A DNA stretch of 64,000 nt from Pseudomonadota bacterium (GCA_018240785.1 JAFEFC010000037.1:506-64505); one strand, 5' to 3'; positions 16,478 through 25,304 are shown, counted from the first letter of the stretch. Program-made: numbers and translations. The notes: generated by a model not told the origin, from the sequence alone.

Positions 16478-17008
16478 AGCGCACGCCTCCATTCGTCATC
16501 ACACCCGGGGCACGTACGCGCACCCGCCATACAGGCGGCGTGCGTGGACGTCCAGGACGTCTCGGGGCAAAACGAGCAGGTGAAGCAGCGGCGGAGTCTG
16601 TGGCATCGGTGATGCCGCCTTTACCAGCGCGGGATGTGCCCCTTGTCGTGCATGGCCCCATCACGCAAAATTCCTAAGCTGCGAAAACTGCCATAGACAT
16701 ACTTAGCCGCGGGCGCCGTGCTTGACCCGGAAAGCCAGGCCAAAGTCTTTGCAGGGAAATGCACCTCGTAAAGCGCGATCAACTCAACACCTCAGGACCG
16801 ATACGCATATCGCAAGCACTCTTGCGCTGCGCGTCTTTGCTGTGACGGGTCACGATATGCATGCGACTCTCATCGCAGAATGCCAACCGCAAGCGCAGAC
16901 AAGGGCTGAGTAACTGCGCCAGCGGACCGCAGTAAGCAATTCCGGCCGTGGCAAAACAGGTCTGGCGCTTTGACCAAAATGGAATCGGCCAGCCCGCCTT
17001 CAACAGCC
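16478..17008. other. Gene-poor gap between the 253-aa gene and the first element LysR
   Basis: 531 bp without a convincing gene; small frames on both strands lack ribosome sites and family similarity. It holds one perfect hairpin, CGCAAG-CACT-CTTGCG at 16811-16826. It is less G+C-rich than the neighbouring genes. It may contain promoters for the 253-aa gene. Confidence 0.4.
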
Positions 17009-17920
17009 TCATGGGGTCCGTTGCGTATCCATTGTCATATGGCCGACGCGCTGCGCACGGTCGATGAAGTGGCGCAGCGACTCCGACAAAGTGCCCTCGG
17101 GGTGCAGCAGGTAGGTCGTCAGCGTCGCCGACTCTTCATCAAGTGGCCGGAAGATCAATTCCGCCTGCCGGCATGTCGGCACGTGCGCCGCGCTGGAAAA
17201 TCCGATGCCATAGCCGGCCGCCACCAGAGCCAGCATCAGCGAGTGGGTCGTCACATACTCGGCCACGATCGGCAGCATCTCCGCCAAGCGCAGCAGGCGC
17301 TCAAATTGCCGGCTGCACTCTTCACACGCCTGCGGGTCGAACAGCACCAGCGGGTAGCGCACCACCTCTTCCAACGGCACCCGCTTGTGCTCCAGCAGGG
17401 GGTGCCGCGCAGGAATGACCACGACCAACGGGTCTTGCCACAGCGACAAGGCGACCACACCGGACTCCATCACGCTGGCCATCGCCAAGGCCCCGTCGTA
17501 CAGGTCGTTTCCCAGCCCGCCCACCACCTGCGGCAGTGGTGCCTCGAACAGCCGAACACCCACTTCCGGCGCCTCCTCCCGCCACAGCGCGAGCAGCGCC
17601 GGCAATCGGACCTGCCCAACACAGGCGGTCAGTGCGATGCGGAGGGTACCTTGGTGTCCCGTCGCCACCGCCCGCGCCTTGGTCCGCGCTTGCTCAAGGG
17701 TCAGCAGCACACGCCGGGCCTCCTCCAGGAACACCCGCCCGGCCGGGGTCAGGCACACGCCCCGTGGCATGCGCTCCAGCAGCGTCACGCCCAGGTCAGC
17801 CTCCAGTTGGCGAATGGTCCTCGACAGGGGCGACTGCTCCACATGCAGCCGCCGCGCCGCCCGGCCAAAGTGCAACTCCTCGCCCACCGCGATGAAACAG
17901 CGAAGGTGGCGCAAGTTCAT
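17009..17920 (-). CDS. LysR-family regulator (element copy 1)
   Basis: 303 aa starting MNLRHLRCFIAVGEELHFG. The HTH includes RAARRLHVEQSPLSRTIRQL. The effector domain follows from about residue 90, with IVAEYVTTHSLMLALVAAGYG typical of the BenM/CatR-like group. The start at 17920 follows GGGGTGA; an in-frame ATG 51 nt upstream is less likely. It is divergent from the paralogous LysR at 18370 across a 449-bp gap. LysR regulators of this type occur in ICEclc-family elements, where one controls the transfer decision. Whether this one does so is unknown. Confidence 0.88.
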   Translation of the reverse strand: MNLRHLRCFIAVGEELHFGRAARRLHVEQSPLSRTIRQLEADLGVTLLERMPRGVCLTPAGRVFLEEARRVLLTLEQARTKARAVATGHQGTLRIALTACVGQVRLPALLALWREEAPEVGVRLFEAPLPQVVGGLGNDLYDGALAMASVMESGVVALSLWQDPLVVVIPARHPLLEHKRVPLEEVVRYPLVLFDPQACEECSRQFERLLRLAEMLPIVAEYVTTHSLMLALVAAGYGIGFSSAAHVPTCRQAELIFRPLDEESATLTTYLLHPEGTLSESLRHFIDRAQRVGHMTMDTQRTP

Positions 17921-18369
17921 CAATTCACCCCGGAACATGGAGTTCGTTCCTATGACCGCAGGGAACCGCATGAGTGCCTGCCTGTGGCGATGCCTGTCAC
18001 AGAGGGTTTCCAGTCGCTGCCTCCCGGCCTTTCAGTTGTAGGCGCGCGGTGGTGCATGCCAGGGCAATCGTTTCATTCCAACGGTATTGTCTCGCTGAGG
18101 AAGAGCAAGCAGAATCAATGACAATTTCCATGAAGCAGCATTGACACGCTCGCCCTGACGTCGGCGCGTCGTCCTCGGCTGCGCCGATCACGAACTCCTG
18201 CACGCGTCATGGCTGTGCGCCGGCCCGCTCCGCGGAAATCGGTGACGGACATGCTCCGAGCAAACATAAGCCCTTGAAGCGGTGTCATAGAGTGGGATGC
18301 TGACGGGATCTGGGTGGAAGTGCTGGCGCCGGAGAGCCCGAACCAGACGAAGACAGACAGGAGGCGGCC
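17921..18369. promoter_or_regulatory. Divergent regulatory gap between the two element LysR genes
   Basis: 449 bp with no credible gene. A degenerate dyad at 18069-18093 (CAATCGTT...AACGGTATTG) has the spacing of a LysR site. AGGAGG stands just before the plus-strand LysR. Both promoters must lie here. Confidence 0.4.
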
Positions 18370-19278
18370 ATGGATTTCAGATTGCTGCGTTACTTCGTCG
18401 CAGTTGCGGAAGAACTGCATCTGGCCCGTGCAGCCCAGCGCCTCGGCATCGAGCAATCGCCTCTATCGCGTGCGATGCGCGAATTGGAAAACCAGCTCGG
18501 CGTGCAGTTGTTCGACCGCAGCACACGCCTGACGCGGTTGACCTGGGCCGGCCAGGTGTTTCTCGGCGAATGCCGACGCGTGCAGGCCACCGTTGAGCAG
18601 GCAGTGAGGAGCGCAAAGGCCGCGGCACAGGGCTACCAGGGCCATCTGCGCATCGCCATCTGCGACAGCATGGCGCAGCCCCGGATCGCAACCCTGCTGG
18701 CTCGCAGCCGCGAGGATGAGCCCGAGCTGGAGATTCGCGTCTTCGAGCTCCCGTTCGCGCAGCAGCTCAAGATGCTGCATGACGATCTGCTGGACATCGG
18801 CTTTGCGTTGTCAAGCGCTGTGCATGATGGCCTCGTCGCCGAGTCGGTGTGGACCGATCCGCTGGCGGTGATCGTGCCCGCACGCCATCCCTTGCTGGCG
18901 TACGTGCAAGTGCCGCTGGTCGAAGCGTTGAAATTCCCGCTGGTTCTGTGTCATCCCGAATCGGGATCGGGCTGCCACCATCAGATTCAAACGATGCTGC
19001 AGAACGCAAAGACGCCGCCCAGGGTGGTCGATGAAGTGACCACCCTGGGCGTGATGCTGACCCTGGTCGGCGCCGGATACGGCATCGGCTTCGCCATCGC
19101 CTCGCAAGTGCAGACGCTACAGCGCCCGGACATCTCCATTCGTCCCCTGGCCGGCACCCCACCGATACTCTCCACCTACCTGCTGCGCCGCCAGGGCGAA
19201 CCGTCGGAGCCCATGAAGCGTTTCATCGAGCGGGTGAAAGACGGGGCTGCACCGGTCGATGATGATCCAGGTCTTTGA
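18370..19278 (+). CDS. LysR-family regulator (element copy 2)
   Basis: 302 aa. MDFRLLRYFVAVAEELHLAR opens an HTH very like that of the divergent LysR (QRLGIEQSPLSRAMRELENQ), so the pair arose by duplication or shared descent. The effector domain shows VVDEVTTLGVMLTLVGAGYG. A strong AGGAGG precedes the ATG. It points toward the convergent integrase gene, with a 239-bp gap (19279-19517) that holds nothing I can identify. Possible role: control of integrase or of the opposite LysR. Confidence 0.88.
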   Translation: MDFRLLRYFVAVAEELHLARAAQRLGIEQSPLSRAMRELENQLGVQLFDRSTRLTRLTWAGQVFLGECRRVQATVEQAVRSAKAAAQGYQGHLRIAICDSMAQPRIATLLARSREDEPELEIRVFELPFAQQLKMLHDDLLDIGFALSSAVHDGLVAESVWTDPLAVIVPARHPLLAYVQVPLVEALKFPLVLCHPESGSGCHHQIQTMLQNAKTPPRVVDEVTTLGVMLTLVGAGYGIGFAIASQVQTLQRPDISIRPLAGTPPILSTYLLRRQGEPSEPMKRFIERVKDGAAPVDDDPGL

Positions 19279-19517
19279 GGACGCCGCTCACGCTTGTCCG
19301 CCGCAGCCTGTGGCGCGTCAGGAGACGGATGAAGTTCGGGATGAAAGCCGACTCACGGTGGCTGCTGGTGGATGTGTATGGCTCGCTTTGGATCACCCGC
19401 AGCGGCCTGCGTTGCCCAGTCCGAAGACTTGAATCCGCAATCAAGTCTCTTCCGTGCCACCGTGCCCCATGGATCGAAAAAGACGTTCTTAATAAACGAG
19501 TTAGCGACCGGGAAAAA

Positions 19518-20795
19518 CTATGCGGCGGCGTTCAAGGGGATAAGTTCCGTATCCTCGGCTTTTGCCCCGTCGATGTAATTTCCCCACGCCTGCATCATCG
19601 GTGCGCGGCGCTCTAGCATCGTCCCCCGGTGATAGGCGGCCTCCACGCGACTGGGTAGGCTATGCGCTAGGGCGTGCTCGGCTAGTTCGCGCGGGTAGTG
19701 GCCCACCTCTGCGCACCAGTCGCGGAAAGTGCTGCGGAAACCGTGCGGCACGATTGCATCGCCACACTTTGGGTCAATCCACTTCGGCGGTGCATCGTTG
19801 TCATCAGACTCGTTCATGCGCCGAGTAACAGCGGTCAAGGTCATATCGGAAAGCGGCTTTTTGTCGCGGTCGCCAGGGAAGAGGTAGGGGTTCCCGTCGA
19901 TCTTCGGCAGGGCGTGGATAAGCTCAACTGCCTGGGTAGATAGCGGCACCCAGTGTTCCCGCTTTGCTTTCATCCGTTCAGCAGGAATCGTCCAAAGCTT
20001 CCCGTCAAGGTCGATTTCCTCCCACTTCGCCAACCTCGCCTCGCCCGAACGGGTAGCGGTCAGGATGGCGAACTCAAGCGCTCGCGCCCCGGCCCCTTTG
20101 ACCTTCTTCAGTTGCCCCATGAATTCGGCGACCTGGCTGTAAGGCAGCGCGGGGTGGTGGCGGACCTTCTTCACCTTGGCTGGCGCTGGCAGCAGCGCAT
20201 CAAGGTGGCCGCGCCACAATGCGGGATTCTCCCCCTGCCGCCACTGCATCGCCTTGGCGTAGGACAACACCAATTCCATGCGCGAGCGCAAGCGGCTGGC
20301 GGTTTCCGTCTTGGTGGTCCATAAAGGCGAGAGGATGCGCAACACGTCTTCGGTGCTGACTTCGCCAACCGGCTTGTTGCCGATGATCGGCGCGGCGTAG
20401 GTCGCCAGGGTGGTTTCCCACTGTGCGGCATGTTTCGCGTTTTTCCAGCTTGAACGATGGGCCTTGATGTAATCCCCGGCAGCATCGGCGAACGTTACCG
20501 CATGAGCCTCTGCAGCCTTGGCCGCTTGCGCGGTCTGCGCCGCAACCTGCTTTCGTCGTTCGATGGGGTCAATCCCTGCATGCACCTGCGCGGTGAGCTG
20601 TGCGGCCTCGCTGCGGGCCTCGACCGGCGTTTTTTGCTCTACCGTGCCCATCCCCATTTCACGGCGTTTGCCGTTGAGCTGGAAGCGGAATATCCACGAC
20701 TTCGCGCCGCTCGGCTGAACTCTCAGATAAAGGCCGTTTCCATCCGCGTGCATGCCTTCCTTGGCGTGCTTGATCTCTAGCGCTGTCAGCGGCAT
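19518..20795 (-). CDS. int: P4-type tyrosine integrase
   Basis: 425 aa with the DUF4102 N-terminal arm-binding domain (MHADGNGLYLRVQPSGAKSW), a core-binding SAM-like domain (about 100-200), and the catalytic domain. Catalytic residues are complete: R249 (TATRSGEARL), H351 and R354 (PHGFRSTFRDW), H378 (LAHSLP) and Y388 (AAYHRG). It should be active. It lies at the right edge of the element and is transcribed inward. No tRNA gene is adjacent, which is unusual for this family. GGGGAAGAG precedes the ATG. Confidence 0.92.
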   Translation of the reverse strand: MPLTALEIKHAKEGMHADGNGLYLRVQPSGAKSWIFRFQLNGKRREMGMGTVEQKTPVEARSEAAQLTAQVHAGIDPIERRKQVAAQTAQAAKAAEAHAVTFADAAGDYIKAHRSSWKNAKHAAQWETTLATYAAPIIGNKPVGEVSTEDVLRILSPLWTTKTETASRLRSRMELVLSYAKAMQWRQGENPALWRGHLDALLPAPAKVKKVRHHPALPYSQVAEFMGQLKKVKGAGARALEFAILTATRSGEARLAKWEEIDLDGKLWTIPAERMKAKREHWVPLSTQAVELIHALPKIDGNPYLFPGDRDKKPLSDMTLTAVTRRMNESDDNDAPPKWIDPKCGDAIVPHGFRSTFRDWCAEVGHYPRELAEHALAHSLPSRVEAAYHRGTMLERRAPMMQAWGNYIDGAKAEDTELIPLNAAA

Positions 20796-20815
20796 TTCTC
20801 TTCCCCTGCGTTCTT

Positions 20816-20837
20816 CAGCCCACCATCCAGCCCACCA
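20816..20837. repeat. Candidate integrase arm-type direct repeats
   Basis: CAGCCCACCA occurs at 20816-20825 and 20828-20837, a 12-bp period, 20 bp upstream of the integrase start. Closely spaced direct repeats beside int are typical arm-type binding sites of P4-like integrases. Confidence 0.45.
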
Positions 20838-20962
20838 CTCAAGAGGTGGATTTACTTGGCCTTCGCCGGACTCCAGTGTACAACGAAAACACTTAAATCA
20901 CTGTTTGAAATAAGAAAAATACCACCACACAGAACACCCTGGATGTTGATGGATATATTGTA

Positions 20963-20981
20963 GGCGGACGCCCTGTCCGCC
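20963..20981. repeat. Hairpin upstream of int
   Basis: GGCGGAC-GCCCT-GTCCGCC, 7-bp perfect stem, 11 bp left of a terminator-like hairpin. It may be part of the recombination site or an operator. Confidence 0.4.
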
Positions 20982-20992
20982 AGAACATCAAG

Positions 20993-21024
20993 AAAGCCCG
21001 CCAAATGCACATTTGCCGGGCTTT
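20993..21024. terminator. Terminator-like hairpin at the right element edge
   Basis: AAAGCCCG pairs with CGGGCTTT, and inside it CAAATG pairs with CATTTG. The plus strand continues TTTCCGCTTTT, so it could end transcription in the plus direction; AAA/TTT flanks make it bidirectional. It contains the right copy of the 11-bp word shared with the left edge (21009-21019). If the element inserted here, the target may have been a gene's terminator. Confidence 0.55.
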
Positions 21025-21041
21025 CCGCTTTTCGGGGCCCC

Positions 21042-21263
21042 GTGATGAGAAACGAGTCGATCTGGAAGATGCGCGTCGACAACCTGAAGCGCCATGCCCA
21101 CGCCAATCAATGGGGTCGGGACCTCGTGCGTCAGTGGGCGGCCGAAGGCTTGATGGACGAGGACCCGGAGATCCAGATGCTGCTGGCGCAATGGCCCGAG
21201 CGCTACCAGGATCTGCCGGCGGACGCCTGGCCCGCGGCCCTGCTGCCGGCACCGCGCGGCTGA
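21042..21263 (+). CDS. Small hypothetical protein
   Basis: 73 aa, or 72 aa from the second ATG. Sequence MMRNESIWKMRVDNLKRHAH continues with ANQWGRDLVRQWAAEGLMDE and a proline/alanine-rich end. It is helical and charged, with no signal or membrane segment. No good ribosome site is visible. It stands alone between the element edge and the convergent MFS gene. Coding appearance (amino-acid balance, G/C third positions) supports it, but I recognise no family. Confidence 0.5.
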   Translation: MMRNESIWKMRVDNLKRHAHANQWGRDLVRQWAAEGLMDEDPEIQMLLAQWPERYQDLPADAWPAALLPAPRG

Positions 21264-21423
21264 GCGTGCGCAAAAGAAAGCCCGAGCACGCTTGGGCCCG
21301 GGCCGGAATCCACACGCAGGGAGGAGTCGGCGTGTGGCGGAGACATGCTTCACCTTAGACCAGCCGTTTGTGCGGCGCAATACGTTTTTTGCGACGGTGG
21401 GCGAGCGGGTGCGCACCAGCCGG

Positions 21424-22608
21424 TCAGTGCAGACGGCCTCGGCCAGGAGCACGCAGCGCCACGAGGGAGATGGCGAGAAACAGGCCTGTACCGAGGGCGA
21501 GCGTCAACGTGCTGCCCCACAGCATCGGTGCAAGCACCCCGGCCACCAGCGAGTTCGCGCCCGTCTGCATGAAGCTCTGACAACTGGAGGCAAGTCCGCG
21601 GCGCTCCGGGAACAGATCGAGCCCGAGGAGCGACATGCTCGGCATCGCCAGTGCCATGCCCAGCGTGTAGATCGGAATGGCGATCATCGACCACGGCAAG
21701 CCCGGCGGCCGCATCAGGGCAAGTCCCACGTTCAGCACGACGGCGAAGATCATGATCCCGAAACCCGCCGCGATCGCGCGCCGCGGCGCCCACCGGCCCG
21801 CCACCCTGCCCGACAGCATCGATCCCATCATCATGCCGCCGACGGCCGGCACGAACAGCCAGCCGAAATCGCTTGCGCCGAGGCCGAGGTGGGTCATGAC
21901 GAAGACCGGCGCCGCGAGCACATAGATGAAGAATCCCGCAAAATTCAGCGCCACCGCGAGGCCGATGCGCACGAAGGCACGATCGGTCAGCACCTCGACA
22001 TAAGCGCGAAGCAGGCTCACCGGATGCAGGGGCTGTCGCGCTTCGGGCGCCAGCGTCTCCGGCAGGAAGAACCAGCACAGCACGAACAGCGCCACGCCGA
22101 ACAGCATGAGGAACACGAAGATGCTGCGCCATCCACCCGCCTGCAGCATCCAGGCGCCCAGCATTGGCGCGATGGCAGGCGCGACGGCGAAGATCACCAT
22201 CACCCGCGACATCTGTCTTTGTGCGTTCGCGCCCTCGTGCAGGTCGCGGATCACCGCGCGGCCCACCACCATTCCCGCGCCACCGCACAAGCCTTGCAGG
22301 ACGCGCCCCGCCCACAGCCACTCGACCGATGGTGCAACGGCGCACACGGCGGAGGCCAACGCAAACACGGCGGTCGACACCAGCAGCACCGATCGCCGGC
22401 CAAAGCGGTCGGCGAGCGCGCCATGCCACAACACCATGCAGGCGAAGGCCAGCAGGTAGGCGGTGAGCGTCTGCTGCACCTGCAATTGCGATGCGCCGAG
22501 CGAGGCGGCCATCGCAGGGAATGCGGGCAGATAGGCATCGATGGAAAAGGGACCCATCGCACTGAGCGCAGCGATCAGGAAAGCCAGAAGCGGATGGGCG
22601 GAAGGCAT
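21424..22608 (-). CDS. Bcr/CflA-family MFS drug-efflux transporter
   Basis: 394 aa with about 12 membrane segments. The N-terminus FSIDAYLPAFPAMAASLGAS and LADRFGRRSVLL (MFS motif A) are diagnostic of the Bcr/CflA drug:H+ antiporter group. VGRAVIRDL is the motif region of helix 4-5. It would export drugs or small metabolites from the cytoplasm. The start lacks a strong ribosome site. It follows the SPFH/NfeD pair by 106 bp on the same strand but is probably an independent gene. Confidence 0.88.
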   Translation of the reverse strand: MPSAHPLLAFLIAALSAMGPFSIDAYLPAFPAMAASLGASQLQVQQTLTAYLLAFACMVLWHGALADRFGRRSVLLVSTAVFALASAVCAVAPSVEWLWAGRVLQGLCGGAGMVVGRAVIRDLHEGANAQRQMSRVMVIFAVAPAIAPMLGAWMLQAGGWRSIFVFLMLFGVALFVLCWFFLPETLAPEARQPLHPVSLLRAYVEVLTDRAFVRIGLAVALNFAGFFIYVLAAPVFVMTHLGLGASDFGWLFVPAVGGMMMGSMLSGRVAGRWAPRRAIAAGFGIMIFAVVLNVGLALMRPPGLPWSMIAIPIYTLGMALAMPSMSLLGLDLFPERRGLASSCQSFMQTGANSLVAGVLAPMLWGSTLTLALGTGLFLAISLVALRAPGRGRLH

Positions 22609-22714
22609 CGAGAAAACATGAAAAGGTCGGGGGCGCGCTGGCGCGGCGCATGGAGGGGCGCCGGCGCGTCCGGAGCGCGAGGAAGATCAGCAGCGGCCGC
22701 CCGCGCGGCGGAGA

Positions 22715-23566
22715 TCAGGCGCGGCCGATCAGGCCCTTGAGCGCGTTCTGCAGGTCGGCCGGCAACACGACCACCTTCGAACCGTCCGCCTGGCCCAGCG
22801 CCTGCATCGAGGCAATGTATTTTTCGCCCAGCAGGTAGAGCATGGGCGCCGTCTGATCGCCCACGGCGCTCGTCACGCGCCGGATCGCCTCGGCCGAAGC
22901 CTCGGCCAGCATCACCTGTGCGTTGGCATCGCGCTTGGCGGACTCGAGCCGCGCCTCGGCCTCGAGGATGGCTGCCTGCTTGGCGCCTTCCGCCTTGGTC
23001 ACTGCGGCCTTGCGCTCCCGCTCCGCGGCGGCTTGCAGTTCCATCGCGCGCTGCATCGATTCGGACGGCTTGATGTCCTGGATCTCCACCGATTTCACGG
23101 TAAGCCCCCAGTCCACCGCCTCGTCGGCGATGCTCTCGCGCAGGCGTGCCTTGATCTTGTCGCGCGACGACAGGGCCTCGTCCAGTTCCATTTCGCCGAC
23201 GATGGAACGCAGCGTGGTCATGATCAGGTTGCGGATCGCCTCGGAGAAATCGGTGACGCCATACACCGCCTTCACCGGGTCGGTGACCTTCACGAAGGCG
23301 ATGGCGTTGGTCAGGATCACCGCGTTGTCGCGGGTGATGACTTCCTGCTCCTGCACGTCGAGGATGATGTCCTTGGTGACGAGCTTGTACGCCACGTTGT
23401 CGAGATACGGGATGAGGATGTTCAGGCCCGGCCGCAGCGTGCTGTGATACTTGCCCAGGCGCTCGACCACCCATTCCTCGCCCTGCGCCACCAGGCGCAC
23501 ACCCTTGGCGATGGTGACCAGCACGAAGACCAGGATCGCGATCGAAATTGCCAGCCCTGCACTCAT
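22715..23566 (-). CDS. SPFH/band 7 (paraslipin) membrane protein
   Basis: 283 aa. One N-terminal membrane segment (ISIAILVFVLVTIAKGV) is followed by the SPFH domain (VAQGEEWVVERLGKYHSTLR; NIRLIP-like LNILIPYLDNVAYKLV) and a long coiled coil (QAAAERERKAAVTKAEGAKQ). It matches QmcA/YbbK-type paraslipins, which form large membrane-bound cages and associate with NfeD and FtsH. The nfeD gene lies 27 bp upstream, the common operon. Confidence 0.92.
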   Translation of the reverse strand: MSAGLAISIAILVFVLVTIAKGVRLVAQGEEWVVERLGKYHSTLRPGLNILIPYLDNVAYKLVTKDIILDVQEQEVITRDNAVILTNAIAFVKVTDPVKAVYGVTDFSEAIRNLIMTTLRSIVGEMELDEALSSRDKIKARLRESIADEAVDWGLTVKSVEIQDIKPSESMQRAMELQAAAERERKAAVTKAEGAKQAAILEAEARLESAKRDANAQVMLAEASAEAIRRVTSAVGDQTAPMLYLLGEKYIASMQALGQADGSKVVVLPADLQNALKGLIGRA

Positions 23567-23593
23567 TGATTCATTCCTGTCCGAAAATCCACA

Positions 23594-24040
23594 TCAGGCC
23601 TTCGTCACCCTGACGAAGCTGCCTTCAACCCCAACCACCTTCACCCGCTCGCCCGCGCCAATTGCGCTCTCGGACAGGCAGACCCATTCGTCCGCGCCCA
23701 GCACCGGGCGCTGGAAGCGCACCTTGCCATGCTGGAACGGCGCCACCGCGCCAACCAGCAGCCCAACCTCGCCGATCACCGTGCCGTCGGCCGTGCCGAC
23801 CAGCGTCTTGTAGCGATCACGCCTGAACACCCGGAACCACAGCACCACCATGGCAAGCGAAGCGACGATCCACAGCGAGATCTGTGCCGTCAGCGACAAT
23901 TCTCCGGCAAGCAGCAGCGCCAGCGCGACGAGGATTGCCCCCAGCCCGAACCAGATCACGAAGAAGGCCGGAATCGCCAGCTCCAGCAGGACGAGCGCAA
24001 TCCCCGCGATCAACCAGTGCCACCATTCCGGAGTCATCAC
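23594..24040 (-). CDS. NfeD-family membrane protein
   Basis: 148 aa. Two or three hydrophobic helices occupy residues 7-67 (WLIAGIALVLLELAIPAFFV; LGAILVALALLLAG; LWIVASLAMVVLWF). A C-terminal OB-fold covers about 75-148 (GTADGTVIGEVGLLVGAV; RVKVVGVEGSFVRVTKA). It is the short form without the ClpP-like protease domain. It is thought to cap or assist SPFH cages and is the first gene of the pair. Confidence 0.9.
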   Translation of the reverse strand: MMTPEWWHWLIAGIALVLLELAIPAFFVIWFGLGAILVALALLLAGELSLTAQISLWIVASLAMVVLWFRVFRRDRYKTLVGTADGTVIGEVGLLVGAVAPFQHGKVRFQRPVLGADEWVCLSESAIGAGERVKVVGVEGSFVRVTKA

Positions 24041-24223
24041 CCGCCCTCGCCCGCCGCCCTCGGCACCATGTCAGACGGCGCAGTTTAACAGGCGGCGCGC
24101 ACCCGAAAATGACAAGCCGCAGCAGCAAGGTGGAAATGTGCGCACGACAACTGAATCACGACGCCGGCGAATCGTCGCGATGGCGGGCCAAACGGGGCCT
24201 GGCGTGAAAACAGGCCTCAGGCG

Positions 24224-25297
24224 TCAGGCCTGGAAGCGGTTGCGGTCGATGCCGTACTTCTTGAGCAGCTTGCCGAAGGCGCGCCGCTCCTTGCCGGCGT
24301 GCTGCGCAGCGAGCGAGACGTTGCCCCGCGTCATCGCGATCGCCTGCTCGAGGTAATCGCGCTCGAAGCGGGCGATGACCTCGGCCTTGGCCAGCTTCAT
24401 GTCCATGCCGGCAAAATCGATGTTCCAGCCACCGCTCGCCTCGCTCGCACCTGAAGCGGCTGCGGAGTCCGAGATGGGCTCGAGATGCACGACACCCTCT
24501 TCCGCAAGCAGGAACTGGCGATGGACGATGTTCTCGAGCTCGCGCACGTTGCCCGGCCAGGCATGCGTCAGCGCGGCTGCCGCGGACGCGCGGTCGAGCA
24601 CCGGCACCGGCCGCCTGTATTCGCGCGCGAAGCGGGCAAGGAAATGATCGATCAGCAGCAGGATGTCGTTGCCGCGCTGGCGCAGCGGCGGCAGGTCAAC
24701 CGACATGATCGCAAGGCGGTAATAAAGATCCTGGCGGAACTGTCCATTGCGTACCAGTTCGCTGAAATCCTGGTTGCTCGCCGCGACGATGCGCACATCG
24801 GCACGCAGGTCGCCGTGTCCGCCAAGCTGGCGGTAATGGCCGTCCTGCAGGAAGCGCAGCAGCGCCACCTGCCCTTTCAGCGACAGGCATTCGATCTCGT
24901 CGAGGAACAGGGTGCCGCCTTCCGCGCTGCCGATCAGCCCGCGCTGGCTCTCGCGCGCGTCGGTGAAGGCGCCGCGCGCATGGCCGAACAGTTCGTTCTC
25001 CATCAGGTTATCGGGCAGCGCGCCGCAATTGACCGGAACGAAGGGCTTGTAGCGGCGCTCGCCGAGATAGTGGATGGCCCGGGCGACGAGTTCCTTGCCG
25101 GTGCCGGTCTCACCCTGAACGAGGACGTGGGCGGAGGTTTCGGCGAAGCGGCGCATGAGCCCCATTGCCGCGGTGAAGGCAGGTGAACAGCCGAGCAGGC
25201 CAAAGCTCGTCAGCATGTTTCCATCCACCTCGGGGGAGGCGCCTTCCTCGCTGAGCTTGCACGACGATTCTTTTCGATGCCCACGGCTGACAGACAT
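24224..25297 (-). CDS. Sigma-54-dependent activator (PspF-like, no sensor domain) with GAFTDA loop
   Basis: 357 aa from the ATG encoding MSVSRGHRKESS; an upstream GTG and ATG are possible. The AAA+ domain has Walker A GETGTGKE (62-69), the L1 loop GAFTDA (109-114) in place of the canonical GAFTGA, Walker B GGTLFLDEIE, and the R-finger region QDLYYRLAIMSVDLPPLRQR. A Fis-type HTH ends the protein (GNVSLAAQHAGKERRAFGKL). No receiver, GAF or PAS domain is present, as in PspF. It lies just past the eCIS operon on the same strand, and a sigma-54 promoter heads that operon. I infer that it activates the eCIS. Confidence 0.88.
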   Translation of the reverse strand: MSVSRGHRKESSCKLSEEGASPEVDGNMLTSFGLLGCSPAFTAAMGLMRRFAETSAHVLVQGETGTGKELVARAIHYLGERRYKPFVPVNCGALPDNLMENELFGHARGAFTDARESQRGLIGSAEGGTLFLDEIECLSLKGQVALLRFLQDGHYRQLGGHGDLRADVRIVAASNQDFSELVRNGQFRQDLYYRLAIMSVDLPPLRQRGNDILLLIDHFLARFAREYRRPVPVLDRASAAAALTHAWPGNVRELENIVHRQFLLAEEGVVHLEPISDSAAASGASEASGGWNIDFAGMDMKLAKAEVIARFERDYLEQAIAMTRGNVSLAAQHAGKERRAFGKLLKKYGIDRNRFQA

Positions 25298-25304
25298 GTG
25301 ATCC

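Larger units (their letters stand above)
3281..21024. mobile_element. Integrative element of the PFGI-1/ICEclc family lacking transfer genes
   Basis: Approximate limits only. The left edge lies between the ttuC stop and about 3564, and the right edge lies just beyond the integrase promoter. The content is typical of one end of these ICEs: alpA, parA, a shi-position gene, parB, DUF2857, STY4528, PFL_4669, DUF3158, ssb, topB and a tyrosine integrase. No relaxase, TraG/VirD4, type IV secretion or pilus gene is present anywhere. No tRNA gene is visible at either edge. An 11-bp word (ACATTTGCCGG) occurs in direct orientation at 3465-3475 and 21009-21019 and is the only att candidate I found. Confidence 0.75.

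Noticed and set aside
16236-16664. 142-codon minus frame overlapping the 253-aa element gene
   Set aside because: Out of frame with the better-supported gene, Arg/Pro-rich and without a ribosome site.
18069-18093. Strong LysR operator between the element LysR genes
   Set aside because: Only short, bulged symmetry; kept as a note within the intergenic entry, not as a separate call.
20796-21041. tRNA gene as integrase target
   Set aside because: No cloverleaf or T-loop sequence (GTTCRA) could be found on either strand here or at the left edge.
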